From: Datisca glomerata | Taxonomy: Eukaryota; Streptophyta; Magnoliopsida; Cucurbitales; Datiscaceae | NCBI GenBank assembly: GCA_003255025.1 | Contig: QANY01009387.1 | Coordinates: forward strand, 1,178,001-1,242,000 | Direction of reading: 5' to 3' | DNA length: 64,000 bases | Shown here: positions 13,711 to 24,043 of the stretch, piece after piece | Layout of the letters: every line of letters begins with the position of its first letter | Position numbering within the stretch: the first letter of the stretch is position 1 | Notes under the pieces: model-generated | Databases searched by the model: none | Told to the model about the DNA's origin: nothing | What the model saw: only the letters and a program-made list of their open reading frames with translations | Position numbers and translations under genes: made by a program

Positions 13711-14019
13711 TTTAATATTATAAATTTGATATGAATAGACAAGAACATAAATGTTAATATACTAAGTATAAAATTAATTAGCATAGTATTGACTTAAACA
13801 AGCATATTCAAGAAATTATCATGGCCATGGACCTGTTTGATATGAAATTGAAAAGTATGTGAAAATTAAATTCCATACAAAATAAGGATGGTGAAAAGAT
13901 AACCATCAGCCTAATCAACTCAGGTTTTTCTTCTTTGAAGCACCTCCTTCATATCTTTAATAAGATTTTTATAAGTTTTCTTATTATGACCTAAAACACC
14001 ACAAGTACTATATCTATTT

Positions 14020-16240
14020 TAGGTATCTACTCACTAAAATATATGTACATTTTCTTCTTTGATCTACTCAAAGAACATCTAACATGTGGAGGTAAAATTC
14101 TTTTATCTTTGATATCATCAGGAACTACCCAATCAGATTCATTGCCAAAGGAATACACAGATGTTGCATATCTACATACAATCTCACTCTTCGTATAGTA
14201 CTTGTATATGTATAGATATGGTGAAAGTTTCCTCCTTGTAAGTGCAGCACACGCATGAAAACACGGTAGTAGATCTAGTTGCCACATATTACAAGTGCAA
14301 CACCTATTTGAAATGTTCACAACATATTCAACTTCACGAGATGTATTAACGTCAATGATGTATACCTACAAAAATAAACAATTAATAATAACTCATGAAT
14401 AGAAATAATTAAATATGAAAACAAAAACATAAGAGAACTCACATCTATGATACGGGCCAGCTCAAATTGAACACGTAAATCCTTGTCTACTTCCTTAGTT
14501 AAACACGTAAGCATGCAACTAGCAGTAGTCCTCCGATCATAAAACCATAACTGCAACTTTTGTCGTATATCTCTATATGGCAAGCAACAGGAAATGATCG
14601 AGCATCCTTTAGAATAGAATTTAACGTCTCAACTAAATTTGATGTCATCTCGTTATAGCGACGTCTAACGAAGTATGCACGAGTCCATTTCTCATACTCA
14701 ACTCCACTCAAGTAAGATCGTATATATGGAACAATGGCCTCTAGACAACGCATGTGCAACTCAATATCTACAGTCACGTATGCCCTTCGCACATTTATAA
14801 AATAAATTATTGAGTTTGAACCTCTTATATGTGTCTTCACATTATTAAGCAAATGTTGCATGCAATAACCGTAATGAGCATCTGAAAAATACTTTGCAAC
14901 AACCTTTGGGATGCTATTATGGCGATAAAAAATGATCACCAACTCTTCACGATATTCAAGGGCACAACTCAACTTCTCTATGAACCAATCCCAAGCCAAA
15001 TCATTCTCCGAATCAACGATTGCATATGCTAATGGAGAAATTTGGTCATTACCATCAAACATTGAAGCAATAAGAAGTGTACCATGGTATTTATTCGTCA
15101 GAAAAGTTCCATCAACTCCTATAACGGGTCTACAATGACGACTACCACTTAGCGAAGGCCCCAACACCACGAAAAAATACTTTACCCTACCATCACGATC
15201 AGTAGGAAAATGTGTGACAGTACCTAAAACATGTAAAAGTATTTACTAAAAAACTGAATGTGTAATAATAAAATGAACGATAAATTATATACGCATAGTA
15301 ATTTTTAAGTAATTGTATAAGGCTTATTCTTCTGTAAGTAAAAGTAATAGGAATGTAGTATTACATAGGACTCCTCTAGAGAACCACGAATCGTATCAAG
15401 AGCTCCATTCTTGGCCCTCCAAGCTTTATAATAACAAATATTAATGGCATGCTTCATACGCATAAGATAAATAATGTCCTTAGGTTGTATGCGATCACCA
15501 ACTCCATACATATACTTATATTTTATACACTCACTAACAATTGTTGAAGTGGCTTGTCGGTGATCACTCTGAACAATGTCAAGCAAACAAGCATGCTTCT
15601 TTATGTGCTTTCTAACGCGCCAAATTTCACCACCTCTATAACATGAAGCACGCACAAACCATTGGCAACTCTTGACAACACACCAAACTACATACCTTTC
15701 ATGGTTAGACTTACTAGATACAAATTGAAAATTGTGCTTCATAGCTATCAAGTGGATAACCTTTTTTCATATTTTGAGCTGAAAATGAATTCTTCTTTAT
15801 ATCAAATCAAAAAGGTAACTTATCTGCATTTAGTTTATCCAAAAATAACGGTTCAGAAGGATTATCATGAACAATAATTTGATATGAAAACTCAACCTCT
15901 GATGATGAAAAATTATCACTACTGACAACATCATCAGATGTCCTACAACCAGTGTGTGATGTAACAATTAATGGATCATTTCTACCTCAATCATTATTCA
16001 TCAAAGTAAGATACCAAACAATGTCAGAATCCACAATTATCTCTACGAAATTAGAAGATGATCCTCCATATTCAATATTTACCATCAAACACATATCATT
16101 ATTATCTACTCTTGATGCACGTGACACAAAACCAAGTAAAACTTCATGATGCATCATTACCCACCAACAATGGTTTAATCTTGTAGTCAATGTAATTTTT
16201 TGTATCATCCCACTTCCCATAATAAAAAATAACAATGAGA
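14020..16240 (-). pseudogene. MuDR-type (MULE) transposase, frameshifted
   Basis: Reading leftward from about 16235, the N-terminal part (16235-15987) resembles the PB1-like leader of plant MULE proteins. The MuDR DNA-binding region lies at 15751-15305 (FVRASCYRGGEIWRVRKHIK; then YYKAWRAKNGALDTIRGS). The catalytic MULE domain is at 15170-14590 (GVDGTFLTNKYHGTLLIA, HCMQH-type motif as YGYCMQHLLNN, VETLNSILKDARS). The SWIM zinc finger is at about 14330-14225 (CCTCNMWQLDLLPCFHA). Near 14585 the frame shifts by one base (after SFPVAC the homologous reading continues in another frame), and the N-terminal segments are also out of frame. An intron may lie at about 15305-15221 and another at about 14440-14360. 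The copy is therefore a pseudogene, although catalytic-domain and SWIM residues remain readable. Confidence 0.85.
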
Positions 16241-16509
16241 ATATTCACCACCCGACCTAAAAAAAGAATAACAATAAATAAGTAAATAATATACACAATA
16301 CATTATATAAAATATACAATACAGTATAAGACAATATACTATAAAAAGGAGATGACGTAATCTGATGAACACGATTCAACAATTCCACAATATGAAATTA
16401 ACAAAACACATAAATATATACCACATGGTACATGTATATATACTACACAATTATAGACCAAAATATTGCATAAATCAATATATAAATTTATACTATATGG
16501 TATATAAAA

Positions 16510-16576
16510 ATATACTATATAACAAATGATATCATACTATATAACATAGTATGAAATTATTTGTTATATAGTATAT
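16510..16576. repeat. Perfect 18-bp inverted repeat in AT-rich DNA
   Basis: Left arm 16510-16527 (ATATACTATATAACAAAT) and right arm 16559-16576 are exact reverse complements, separated by 31 bp. It sits in a TATACTAT-rich stretch (about 16420-16690) on the right side of the MULE. Confidence 0.8.
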
Positions 16577-17450
16577 GTTTATATACTATATTCTAAATAT
16601 TCCAAACAAATGAATATTCCATAAATGAATAAACAATATATAATTTTATATACTATACATGTATATATAAACTACATAACAAAAACAACGATTCAACAAT
16701 CTAAAAAGGCAAACACTATTCCAGCAATCCAAAATCAAAATGACAATGGCAGAAAATGAACAAACAAAATTTAGCAATCAAAAGAACAATTCCACAATCA
16801 AAAATCAATTACATTGAACAAAACTATAATACTAGTCACTTAGAATACTAATAACAAAGTCAACTAGAATACTAATAACAAAATTGATTTCAGAACATAT
16901 GTAGAGATTCTAAAATACTAATAGTGATTCCAGAATACTACCGAAAATCCCAACAAACAATTCTAGAATACTAATAACGATTCCAGCAAATGATTCTAGC
17001 AAACGATTTCAGAATACTAATAACGATTCCAGCAAAAAGAAAGCCAAAATACAGAATTGATAGTAGCAAAAATGAAAAATAAGATGAAGCAGAATACATA
17101 TAATAGACTTGATTTCTTAGAAGAATGCCACAATATTGATTGGAGGTCGAAGTAATGAAGGATGAATGAAGAATGTGTGAAATCCACTAGAATTTTACTG
17201 TAATTTTGATGGTATAAACCGCCAGAGATGAGGAAGCAGGTACTGCAGCGGCAACCTGCAATTCTGAGTTAAAATTATTAAAACAAAGTAACAATTAGTT
17301 TTATAAAGGGTAGAAACGTAAAAGATCAATTAAAATCATAACTAACTAACAATCTAAAAGGAAGATCCGGTCATATGCGTAAATCATAAATTTAAAGAAT
17401 ATAATACAAAATTATAACTTAAAGCAGTTTAATCCCCTAATTTTTTCATT

Positions 17451-18130
17451 TATACAAGGATAGAGGAGACTAGGTACGTTGATGGGTCGTTAACTAGTTT
17501 TAAACAAATGAACTATACCCACTTCGATTTGCGTAAAGAGGATTCTGCAAATGTAGCACATCGATTCATTTGCGAAACCATGTATCAGCTTACACATGTT
17601 TCAAATCTTATATCTACAATGTACAAAAGGTACAATTGTGAAAGAAACATAACTATCCTTAGATCTTTTTAAAAACTCAAAATGTCCATGGAATATTAAG
17701 TATTTCATTATATTATTGAAATATGTAATTTAATTATTTTTTGTTTTTAATGACTAAATTTAATTCATCTTAAATGAATTATTATTAACATTTTATCTAG
17801 GATAGTGATTAATAAATAATTTGATTATCAACAATTTAGAGATAGTTGGTAGTATTCGTTTAATTTATGAGGCACACATTTAGTCATAATATTTCGAATT
17901 ATTTCTATAAATGTTCTCCCTACGGATCTTATTGTACTTAGTTGATCATATTAAAGTGAAAGTGAAATGGAAGAGTGGCAATACGAAAAGGAAATCATGT
18001 TAATACTATATATTATAGGAGCTAGCTATGATTGTATATGATAAATACATTTACTTACATAGTTGCACATTAAAAACGTAATTGTTATGTACTGTTATGG
18101 ACAACATCCAAAGTAACTATCCGTGAACTA
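17451..18130. other. Spacer, no gene seen
   Basis: AT-rich sequence without a coding frame or a clear repeat. Confidence 0.4.
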
Positions 18131-18134
18131 GGAA

Positions 18135-18345
18135 AAAATTTCTGGTACTCTTGAAATATCGAATATTCAGTTTTCATCCATATCATTTGATGATACGTGT
18201 ACACGTTTTATAAATTTCAAGAATTTATTTATTCTCTCTCCATAAAATCTGAATAAAATATAATATTTTTTGACACGTGATAATTAATGATATGAAAGAG
18301 TACTGAATATTCAGTACTCTAGGTATATCGAATACTTTCTCGTAA
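18135..18345. mobile_element. Small foldback element (MITE-like) with a 24-bp perfect palindrome
   Basis: The left arm (about 18143-18205) and the reverse complement of the right arm (about 18271-18335) align over most of their length, sharing GAATATTCAGT, a TTTCAT-ATATCATT stretch and an ACACGT-type inner end, so the segment can fold back on itself. The right arm contains the perfect palindrome 18297-18320 (half-site AGAGTACTGAAT). No coding capacity. Exact ends and a target duplication were not established. Confidence 0.55.
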
Positions 18346-18754
18346 ACTAGGTGCAGAGATAGTATGTGGAAAATGAGAAAGAAGAGAGATAATGGGGAAG
18401 AAGCGGGCTTAACTTAAGAGATGAAGGCCATGTTGACCTAATTTAGTGGTAAAATTAATAAAAACAACAGAGTTTGAAGATATATAATTTCAAAAAATGA
18501 TGCCTTTTAGTTATATGTCTAGTTGATTTGATTCCAACTAATTACAAAATTCACGAAAAGCATGAACCGAAGATCGATTATTCTTATTAGTCGAATCAAT
18601 TTGAACTACTAAAACGGATGGAATAGACCACATCAATTTAGTTTTGTTTGATTGGTTTGATTCTTTAAACCACACACAGACATACACATTATCAAAAACT
18701 ATCTATAGATCATACAATGGCACTTAACAACTAAGAATACATTGAGCAACCATG

Positions 18755-19140
18755 GCCAAACATTTAACATTTACTACATCTTCTAGGTACACCTTGGTAC
18801 TCAACCTTAATCTTAATGTTCTTACTGCCTAGGATTTTGACATCAATGGTCTCAAGAGGTTCAAAATTCATATCAACTTTAGCACACACTCTAGTAAATG
18901 AAATTCTAGTGCAATTGTCAATCATATCATCTCCAAAAAGGAGACACTCACAACACTGGCAAATGCATAGTCCTTCACCATTCCATCGCTCAAGTGGCAC
19001 CCTCTAGAATTTGACCCAAACTGAAACTATTTGCAAAGCATACTGGGAAGTTACATGTGCTCGACAACATCAAAATATGGGTATGTGCACGCTCAGGATT
19101 CGTCAGAGTTCAAGGTCCAGATAGCCAGTATAGAACTTCT
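18755..19140 (-). pseudogene. LINE ORF1 / DUF4283-type zinc-knuckle fragment
   Basis: The minus-strand translation contains VPLERWNGEGLC, DDMIDNCTRISFTRVCAKVD and IKVEYQGVPRRCSKC, the pattern of the DUF4283 domain followed by a CCHC knuckle in plant LINE-type ORF1 proteins. A stop interrupts it at about 19004 (before RVPLERW), and upstream the homology breaks up into stops. Only the piece up to the first knuckle cysteines remains, so this is an isolated 5'- and 3'-truncated relic. Confidence 0.7.
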
Positions 19141-19149
19141 CCATTTGTA

Positions 19150-20050
19150 AAAGAAAAAAGGAAAATGGTGAGTTTCTAATATCATATCACTCATTCTTCA
19201 TTAATTGATATTTGACGAGGTTTCACCTTAAATGAAATAACAAAAAGAGAATTATGAATGTTTAATTAGTAAAATCCTCTTAATTATATATAATTTAGAT
19301 ACAGATAATTTCAAATTATATTTCATAAAGAATTTGACAAATGTTCTGAAAATCAATAAGACTATAATAAAAACTAAGATTTGCCCAATAATTATAATGG
19401 TTAAGTGGTAAGGAGCTATTATTAGGACCTTTAAACCTTATTTGGACGTCAGTACTGGACAACACTAAAAGACTTGACGATATTATTTTTGTATTGTCTC
19501 GTATTTGATTTGATAGTCTGTCTGGATTAGCTAATACGATCAGACTAAATAATATTCATAATTAACTAATACAGTTCTGATCATTAGGATCCAGGAGGAC
19601 TAAAAGTAAAAAAAATCTCGCTCCACACTAGAAAGTTTTGAAAGTTCAAGATGATTTTAAATTATTTTAAATCCGTCTCTTAATAAAACTAGAAGAATAT
19701 TTTACTTTTTAAATTTTAACATGAATGCTAGGATTTTTAGGATTTGAATTTTCTTTTGATATGCTCTTTTTTCACATTTTTATTTAATATTCACAATTTA
19801 TTAAATAACTGAATGTATTTATTAATATTATGGAATGTATTGTCTACATGGAAATATGATTTTTTTTTGTGATAAAAAATACAAAATAAGATATAGTTGG
19901 AGAGCGATGAATGACAATTTTATAATTCAGTAGTATCATAAATCAAACAGTGTCAAAGTAAAACAGTTTTTTAACCGATATACCATTAAATATTAGATAG
20001 ACTGCACTCTTTTTATTAATACAATACAGTACCATCTAATATGATAGATT
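19150..20050. other. Spacer, possibly a decayed MITE
   Basis: No coding frame was seen. The left (near 19438, TTTGGACGTCAGTACTGGAC) and the reverse complement of the right (near 20090, GTTTGACAATCAGGATAGTAC) look loosely like terminal inverted repeats of a roughly 650-bp element, but the match is weak. Confidence 0.3.
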
Positions 20051-20063
20051 TAACATAGTACTA

Positions 20064-20280
20064 TCAAGTACTATCCTGATTGTCAAACGAGACTTTAAGA
20101 TGAAGGTTGGAAGCTTCACAACTTGTGAGCCTAAGGGCTGAGCCCGGACTCACTCTGCAGAGTTCAGTCCGGTCCGGTCTTGGTTTTAACCGGCCACAGC
20201 CAATTTTACGGGCGTACTTAGCATCGCCACTCCTAGGTATTACCACGCGATCAACATGAACCTGCAAGAAAACAAAAGGA
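20064..20280 (-). other. GC-rich open frame, unrecognised (possible exon)
   Basis: A 67-codon minus-strand frame stands out from AT-rich neighbours by its GC content. It is preceded on the minus strand by a TTTCTTGCAG-type acceptor just before GTTCATGTTGATCG. The translation (VHVDRVVIPRSGDAKYARKI...) matches no family I recognise. It could be an exon of a short gene, part of a non-coding RNA, or chance. Confidence 0.2.
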
Positions 20281-20749
20281 ACGATTCGTTTTAGATATTC
20301 GATTATCCAAAGGCATAAAACTTATTTCTGCACAAAGAGGAGAAGCCATTTTCGCAACATGACTTAGACATCCTTATATGCGCCAATTGCAAATTGAATG
20401 AGCTTATTAATACAAAAATAGAGAAAGGGACAGAGAGAGATGAAGCTGAGAAGAAAGTAGATAGATATAAGGGTTAAGGCGACCTGATAAAAGAGGGAAA
20501 AGCTTTTTTTATTTCGCCGTTAAAATTTTGAAGTACCGCTTTTTTTCGTGCTTTTTATTAGGAGAAAAATATAATCTTGTCATTAAATGCTGTGGAATGC
20601 CCATATGTTGTAGTGTTCCTTCCCATTCCTCGAAGCTTCCACCATGGAAGTAGAGCTTGGTGGTTGGTTGGGGACCATTTTGGAAGCAAAATTTTCACTC
20701 CACAGCGTCGCTAGCGCTGCTTCTTGGATTCCTAACACATTATAACAAG

Positions 20750-21143
20750 TCTAAGGGGGTTGTGCCTCAAGCATGGCTTCCAAATTCTTGACTATTTCCT
20801 GCCTGGCACTAGCAATATCACTAGACTGTCACTGCCTTCACAGATAGCCATGGTGTTCACAGCAGCATCTTCATCAAACACCATTTTTTTCACTTCCATC
20901 TCCTTTAGAGATGTCCACAAGGCCTCCAATATCATCTATACAGCTTTCCTCCTTATCACCAGGGTCATCCATTGAAGGTTCTCCTGTAGAAGGAGGGAGT
21001 TTGGAGAAGAACTCATGAAGTTTTAGGAAATCGCCTAGAAAGAGAGTCACTAGAGAGAAAGCTTCTTTAAATTTTTTATAAAACAAATGGAGTTCAATAA
21101 TACATGTGCGTGCTTTGACTAAAATAATAAAAAAAGCGCGCAT
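20750..21143 (-). other. Unrecognised gene fragment
   Basis: The minus-strand frame 21143-20874 continues in frame to about 20790 with an acidic, structured-looking composition (for example FFSKLPPSTGEPSMDDPGD and DIGGLVDISKGDGSEK). It lacks a convincing start, and a stop follows near 20790. It could be a pseudogene fragment or a single exon. No family was recognised. It lies immediately upstream of the P450 promoter on the opposite strand. Confidence 0.25.
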
Positions 21144-21221
21144 AATAATACCGGATAATTGAATAATTATTACTTTATCAGTTTAAAATCACGGCTAATT
21201 TACGAGCATTATGTAAAATTC

Positions 21222-21230
21222 TATATAAAT
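21222..21230 (+). promoter_or_regulatory. TATA box of the P450 gene
   Basis: TATATAAAT lies 47-55 bp upstream of the chosen ATG at 21277, a usual plant distance if the leader is short. No other TATA-like motif fits as well. Confidence 0.55.
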
Positions 21231-21276
21231 ACAAATTCATTGGATTGACACACTAAAATACGACGAAATATAGGAA

Positions 21277-23404
21277 ATGAAAATGGAAAATCCATCGCTA
21301 CAATCTCTCTGCCTCTCAGTCTCTTTCTATGTCTCTGTCACCGTCGTTGTCTTCTTCTGCATCGCTCGGTTAAGACAACGGAACTCTAATAAGAGTTTAC
21401 CAATGTTACCTCCCTCACCCCGGAGCCTCCCCATAATCGGTCACCTTCACCTCCTCACTGACATACCCCACCACTCCCTCAGTCAACTCGCCCAAAAGCT
21501 CGGTCCCATCATCTACCTCCAACTCGGCCAGGTCCCCACCATAGTCGTCTCGTCCGCTCACCTAGCCAAACTCATCCTCAAAACCCACGACCACGTCTTC
21601 TCCAACCGCCCTCAACTCGTGGCAGCTCAGTACCTCTCCTTCGGTTGCTCCGACGTCACCTTCTCCCCCTACGGCCCATACTGGCGCCAAGCCAGGAAGA
21701 TATGCGTCACCGAGTTGTTGAATTCAAAGCGGGTGAGTTCGTTCCAACTCGTTCGAGACGAGGAGATGACTCGGCTAATGAGTTCAGTGTCCGTGTCAGC
21801 CAAGTCAAAGGCAGTAGTGAATATGTGCGAGCTGTTTTTCACCTTAGCAAATGACGTGTTGTGTAGAGTGGCTTTTGGGAAGAGGTTCATTGAAGAAGGT
21901 GGGCATGGACAAAAGGGTCATTTGGTTGAGGTGTTGACTGAGACACAAGCATTGTTCGGTGGGTTTATTGTAGGCGATTATTTTCCCGAGTGGGAGTGGC
22001 TAAACTCGGTGAGTGGGTATAGAAGGAGGTTGAATCGGAACTTGAAAGAGTTGAGAGAAGTATGCGATGGAATTATAAAAGAACACTTGAAGAATAATGA
22101 GAGTAGGAATGGTAAGGAAAGTGAAAGAGGGAATAAGGAAGACTTTGTTGATGTTTTGCTCAGAGTTCAACTACACGACGACTTGGACGTTCCCATTACA
22201 GATGACAATCTTAAAGCTCTTGTTTTGGTATTTCTTCCCTCTTAACTTATTCTTTCTTACGTTCTCGTCGGCGTCAGCTTGGTCGAGGCTTAATTATTAT
22301 TTATGTCAACCTCCGTCGTTATAATTTTATTTGAAATTTTAGTATAAACACAGATTTCAATTATTTATATAAAATGAGTTCTAGGTAATCGAGAGAAGAA
22401 ATTTGAGTGTGATATGTGGGTGAAATGGTGAAGCTGGACTCGGAGAGTCAGATTAAACTCGGTCCGAGTTATGCAACCTCGGCTGAGCCGCGACAGTGGA
22501 CATAATTTTCTTTCAGCAACGTGGCTCGCATGCAGGCCGTAGGAGCCGCCAGACGAGCTCAGCACATGTCCTTTGACGTTTTCTGGTTTTCTCAAAGTCA
22601 AAAACCTTCCGTCATCAGTAGTACTAAGCCAAGCACTGTTTATTTGAGAACCACAACCTGTTACTATAATTATGAAATGACATATTCGACCTCTTAGTAT
22701 AGATATAGACGAAGAACTTAACGAGCAGCGAAAAAAAACTTAACCAAGTGTTGTAATAACAGGACATGTTTGTCGCCGGAACGGATACGACATCAGCAAC
22801 ACTAGAATGGGCAATGACAGAGCTAATAAGACATCCGACACTGATGAAGAAAGCACAGAAAGAAGTTCGAAGAATATGTTCTGATGAAGGAAAAGTTGAT
22901 GGAATCCATCTTCAACATCTTCATTACATTAAGGCTGTGATTAAGGAGACACTGAGATTACACCCACCAGTTCCTCTACTGGTTCCTCGAGAATCCATAG
23001 AGAAATGCATTCTTGATGGGTACGAGATTCCAGCAAAGACTAGGGTTCTAATCAACAGCTATGCAATAGGAAGAGATACAGAGTCATGGGAAAATCCTTT
23101 GGACTACAATCCTGAGAGGTTCATAGACAACAATATTGATGTTAAGGATCAGGATTTCAGGTTTCTCCCATTTGGGGGAGGAAGGAGAGGCTGCCCCGGT
23201 TATTCTTTCGGTCTAGCAACAGTGGAGACCGCTCTAGCTCAACTTCTTTACCATTTTGATTGGGCATTGCCTCAGGGAGTTTCTGCAAATGATCTAGACC
23301 TTGGTGAGATTTTTGGGCTTGCCACGAGGAAAAGATCTGCACTTATACTTGTCCCTACAGATAACAAGGACTACGAGTTCAAGGAGAAAGCCGGATTGTA
23401 CTAG
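21277..23404 (+). CDS. Cytochrome P450, CYP71 clan
   Basis: A haem-thiolate monooxygenase anchored in the endoplasmic reticulum; the substrate is unknown. Two exons: 21277-22227 and 22763-23404, with the intron in the family's conserved place just before the I-helix, giving 530 aa (528 if the second Met at 21283 is used). Features: an N-terminal hydrophobic anchor (about residues 8-33); a proline-rich hinge (MLPPSPRSLPIIGHLH); the C-helix WRQARK; the I-helix oxygen-binding motif AGTDTT at about 322-327; the K-helix ExxR in KETLRLHPP; the PERF motif in NPERF; and the haem loop FGGGRRGCPG at 454-463 with ligand Cys461. All key residues are present and no frameshift is seen. The C-D region (SFGCSDVTFSPYGPYWRQ) points to A-type P450s annotated as CYP71-like. 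The subfamily cannot be fixed by eye. Confidence 0.93.
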
Positions 23405-24043
23405 TAGTTAGGTCTTTGTGGATAATTTCCTCAATTATTAGATTAGGCTTAGTGTGCAGAAAAGAGGGAAACTGTGCTTCAAGGAAACAGACAGAAATCA
23501 AATTTAGATGATATAAATCGATCGAAACTCTGTTCTAGAGTGATGTAGAAAAATGTAACAAAAAACAAAGTTTGTGTACATTTGATTGCTTCATTGAATA
23601 GGATTTTGTATACATCACCTTTGGCTCTCTAATTCAATCTTTCATTTCAACTGCAACTTCTTTGATTTACTTCAGTTTCAAGTATTAACCCTGAAAGTTT
23701 ACAAAAAAAGTATCAACCCTGAAAACATAAATCAACAGTCACTTTAGTTCTAGTTCTTTGATGATGCCGATAAAGTTGGGTCGAAGAGGTTTTAGACTAT
23801 GTTTGAATCTTGAAAACTACGAGAGAAAGTGAAATTATAGAAAATTGTGTTTCCTTCTTTTGTTGCATTTGAATATGGAGAGAAAAATAGTGATAAGCTT
23901 ATATATTCGGTTACTTTATCCATGTTTTTCTTTAATTATCGCGTTATTCTCCTTACTTTTTCTCTCTCTTTTCTTCCTTAATTTCCAAGATCCATAAAAT
24001 AAATAGAAGAGACTAAAGCTTAATGAAGTGCTATATGTATAAC
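23405..24043. other. Convergent intergenic region between P450 and HHL1
   Basis: This holds the 3' UTRs of two tail-to-tail genes, 639 bp apart at their stop codons. No further coding frame was seen. If either transcript has a long 3' UTR the two could overlap. Confidence 0.5.

Larger units (their letters stand above)
9430..17450. mobile_element. Mutator-like element (MULE) with two convergent decayed genes
   Basis: An approximately 8 kb block contains a decayed MuDR-type transposase on the minus strand (about 14020-16240) and a DUF1985-type gene on the plus strand (about 11255-13074). This pairing is known from MULEs that carry Ulp1-associated genes. The ends are not certain. The left segment near 9475-9560 and the reverse complement of the right segment near 17320-17410 share a weak, patchy similarity (for example both contain TTCTACCCT), consistent with eroded terminal inverted repeats, but no target-site duplication was found. 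The interior also holds degenerate minisatellites and AT-rich palindromes. The boundaries given are estimates. Confidence 0.6.

Noticed and set aside
22365..22601. Minus-strand frame in the P450 intron
   Set aside because: It lies wholly in the intron, has no recognisable product, and the flanking splice sites are explained by the P450 gene.
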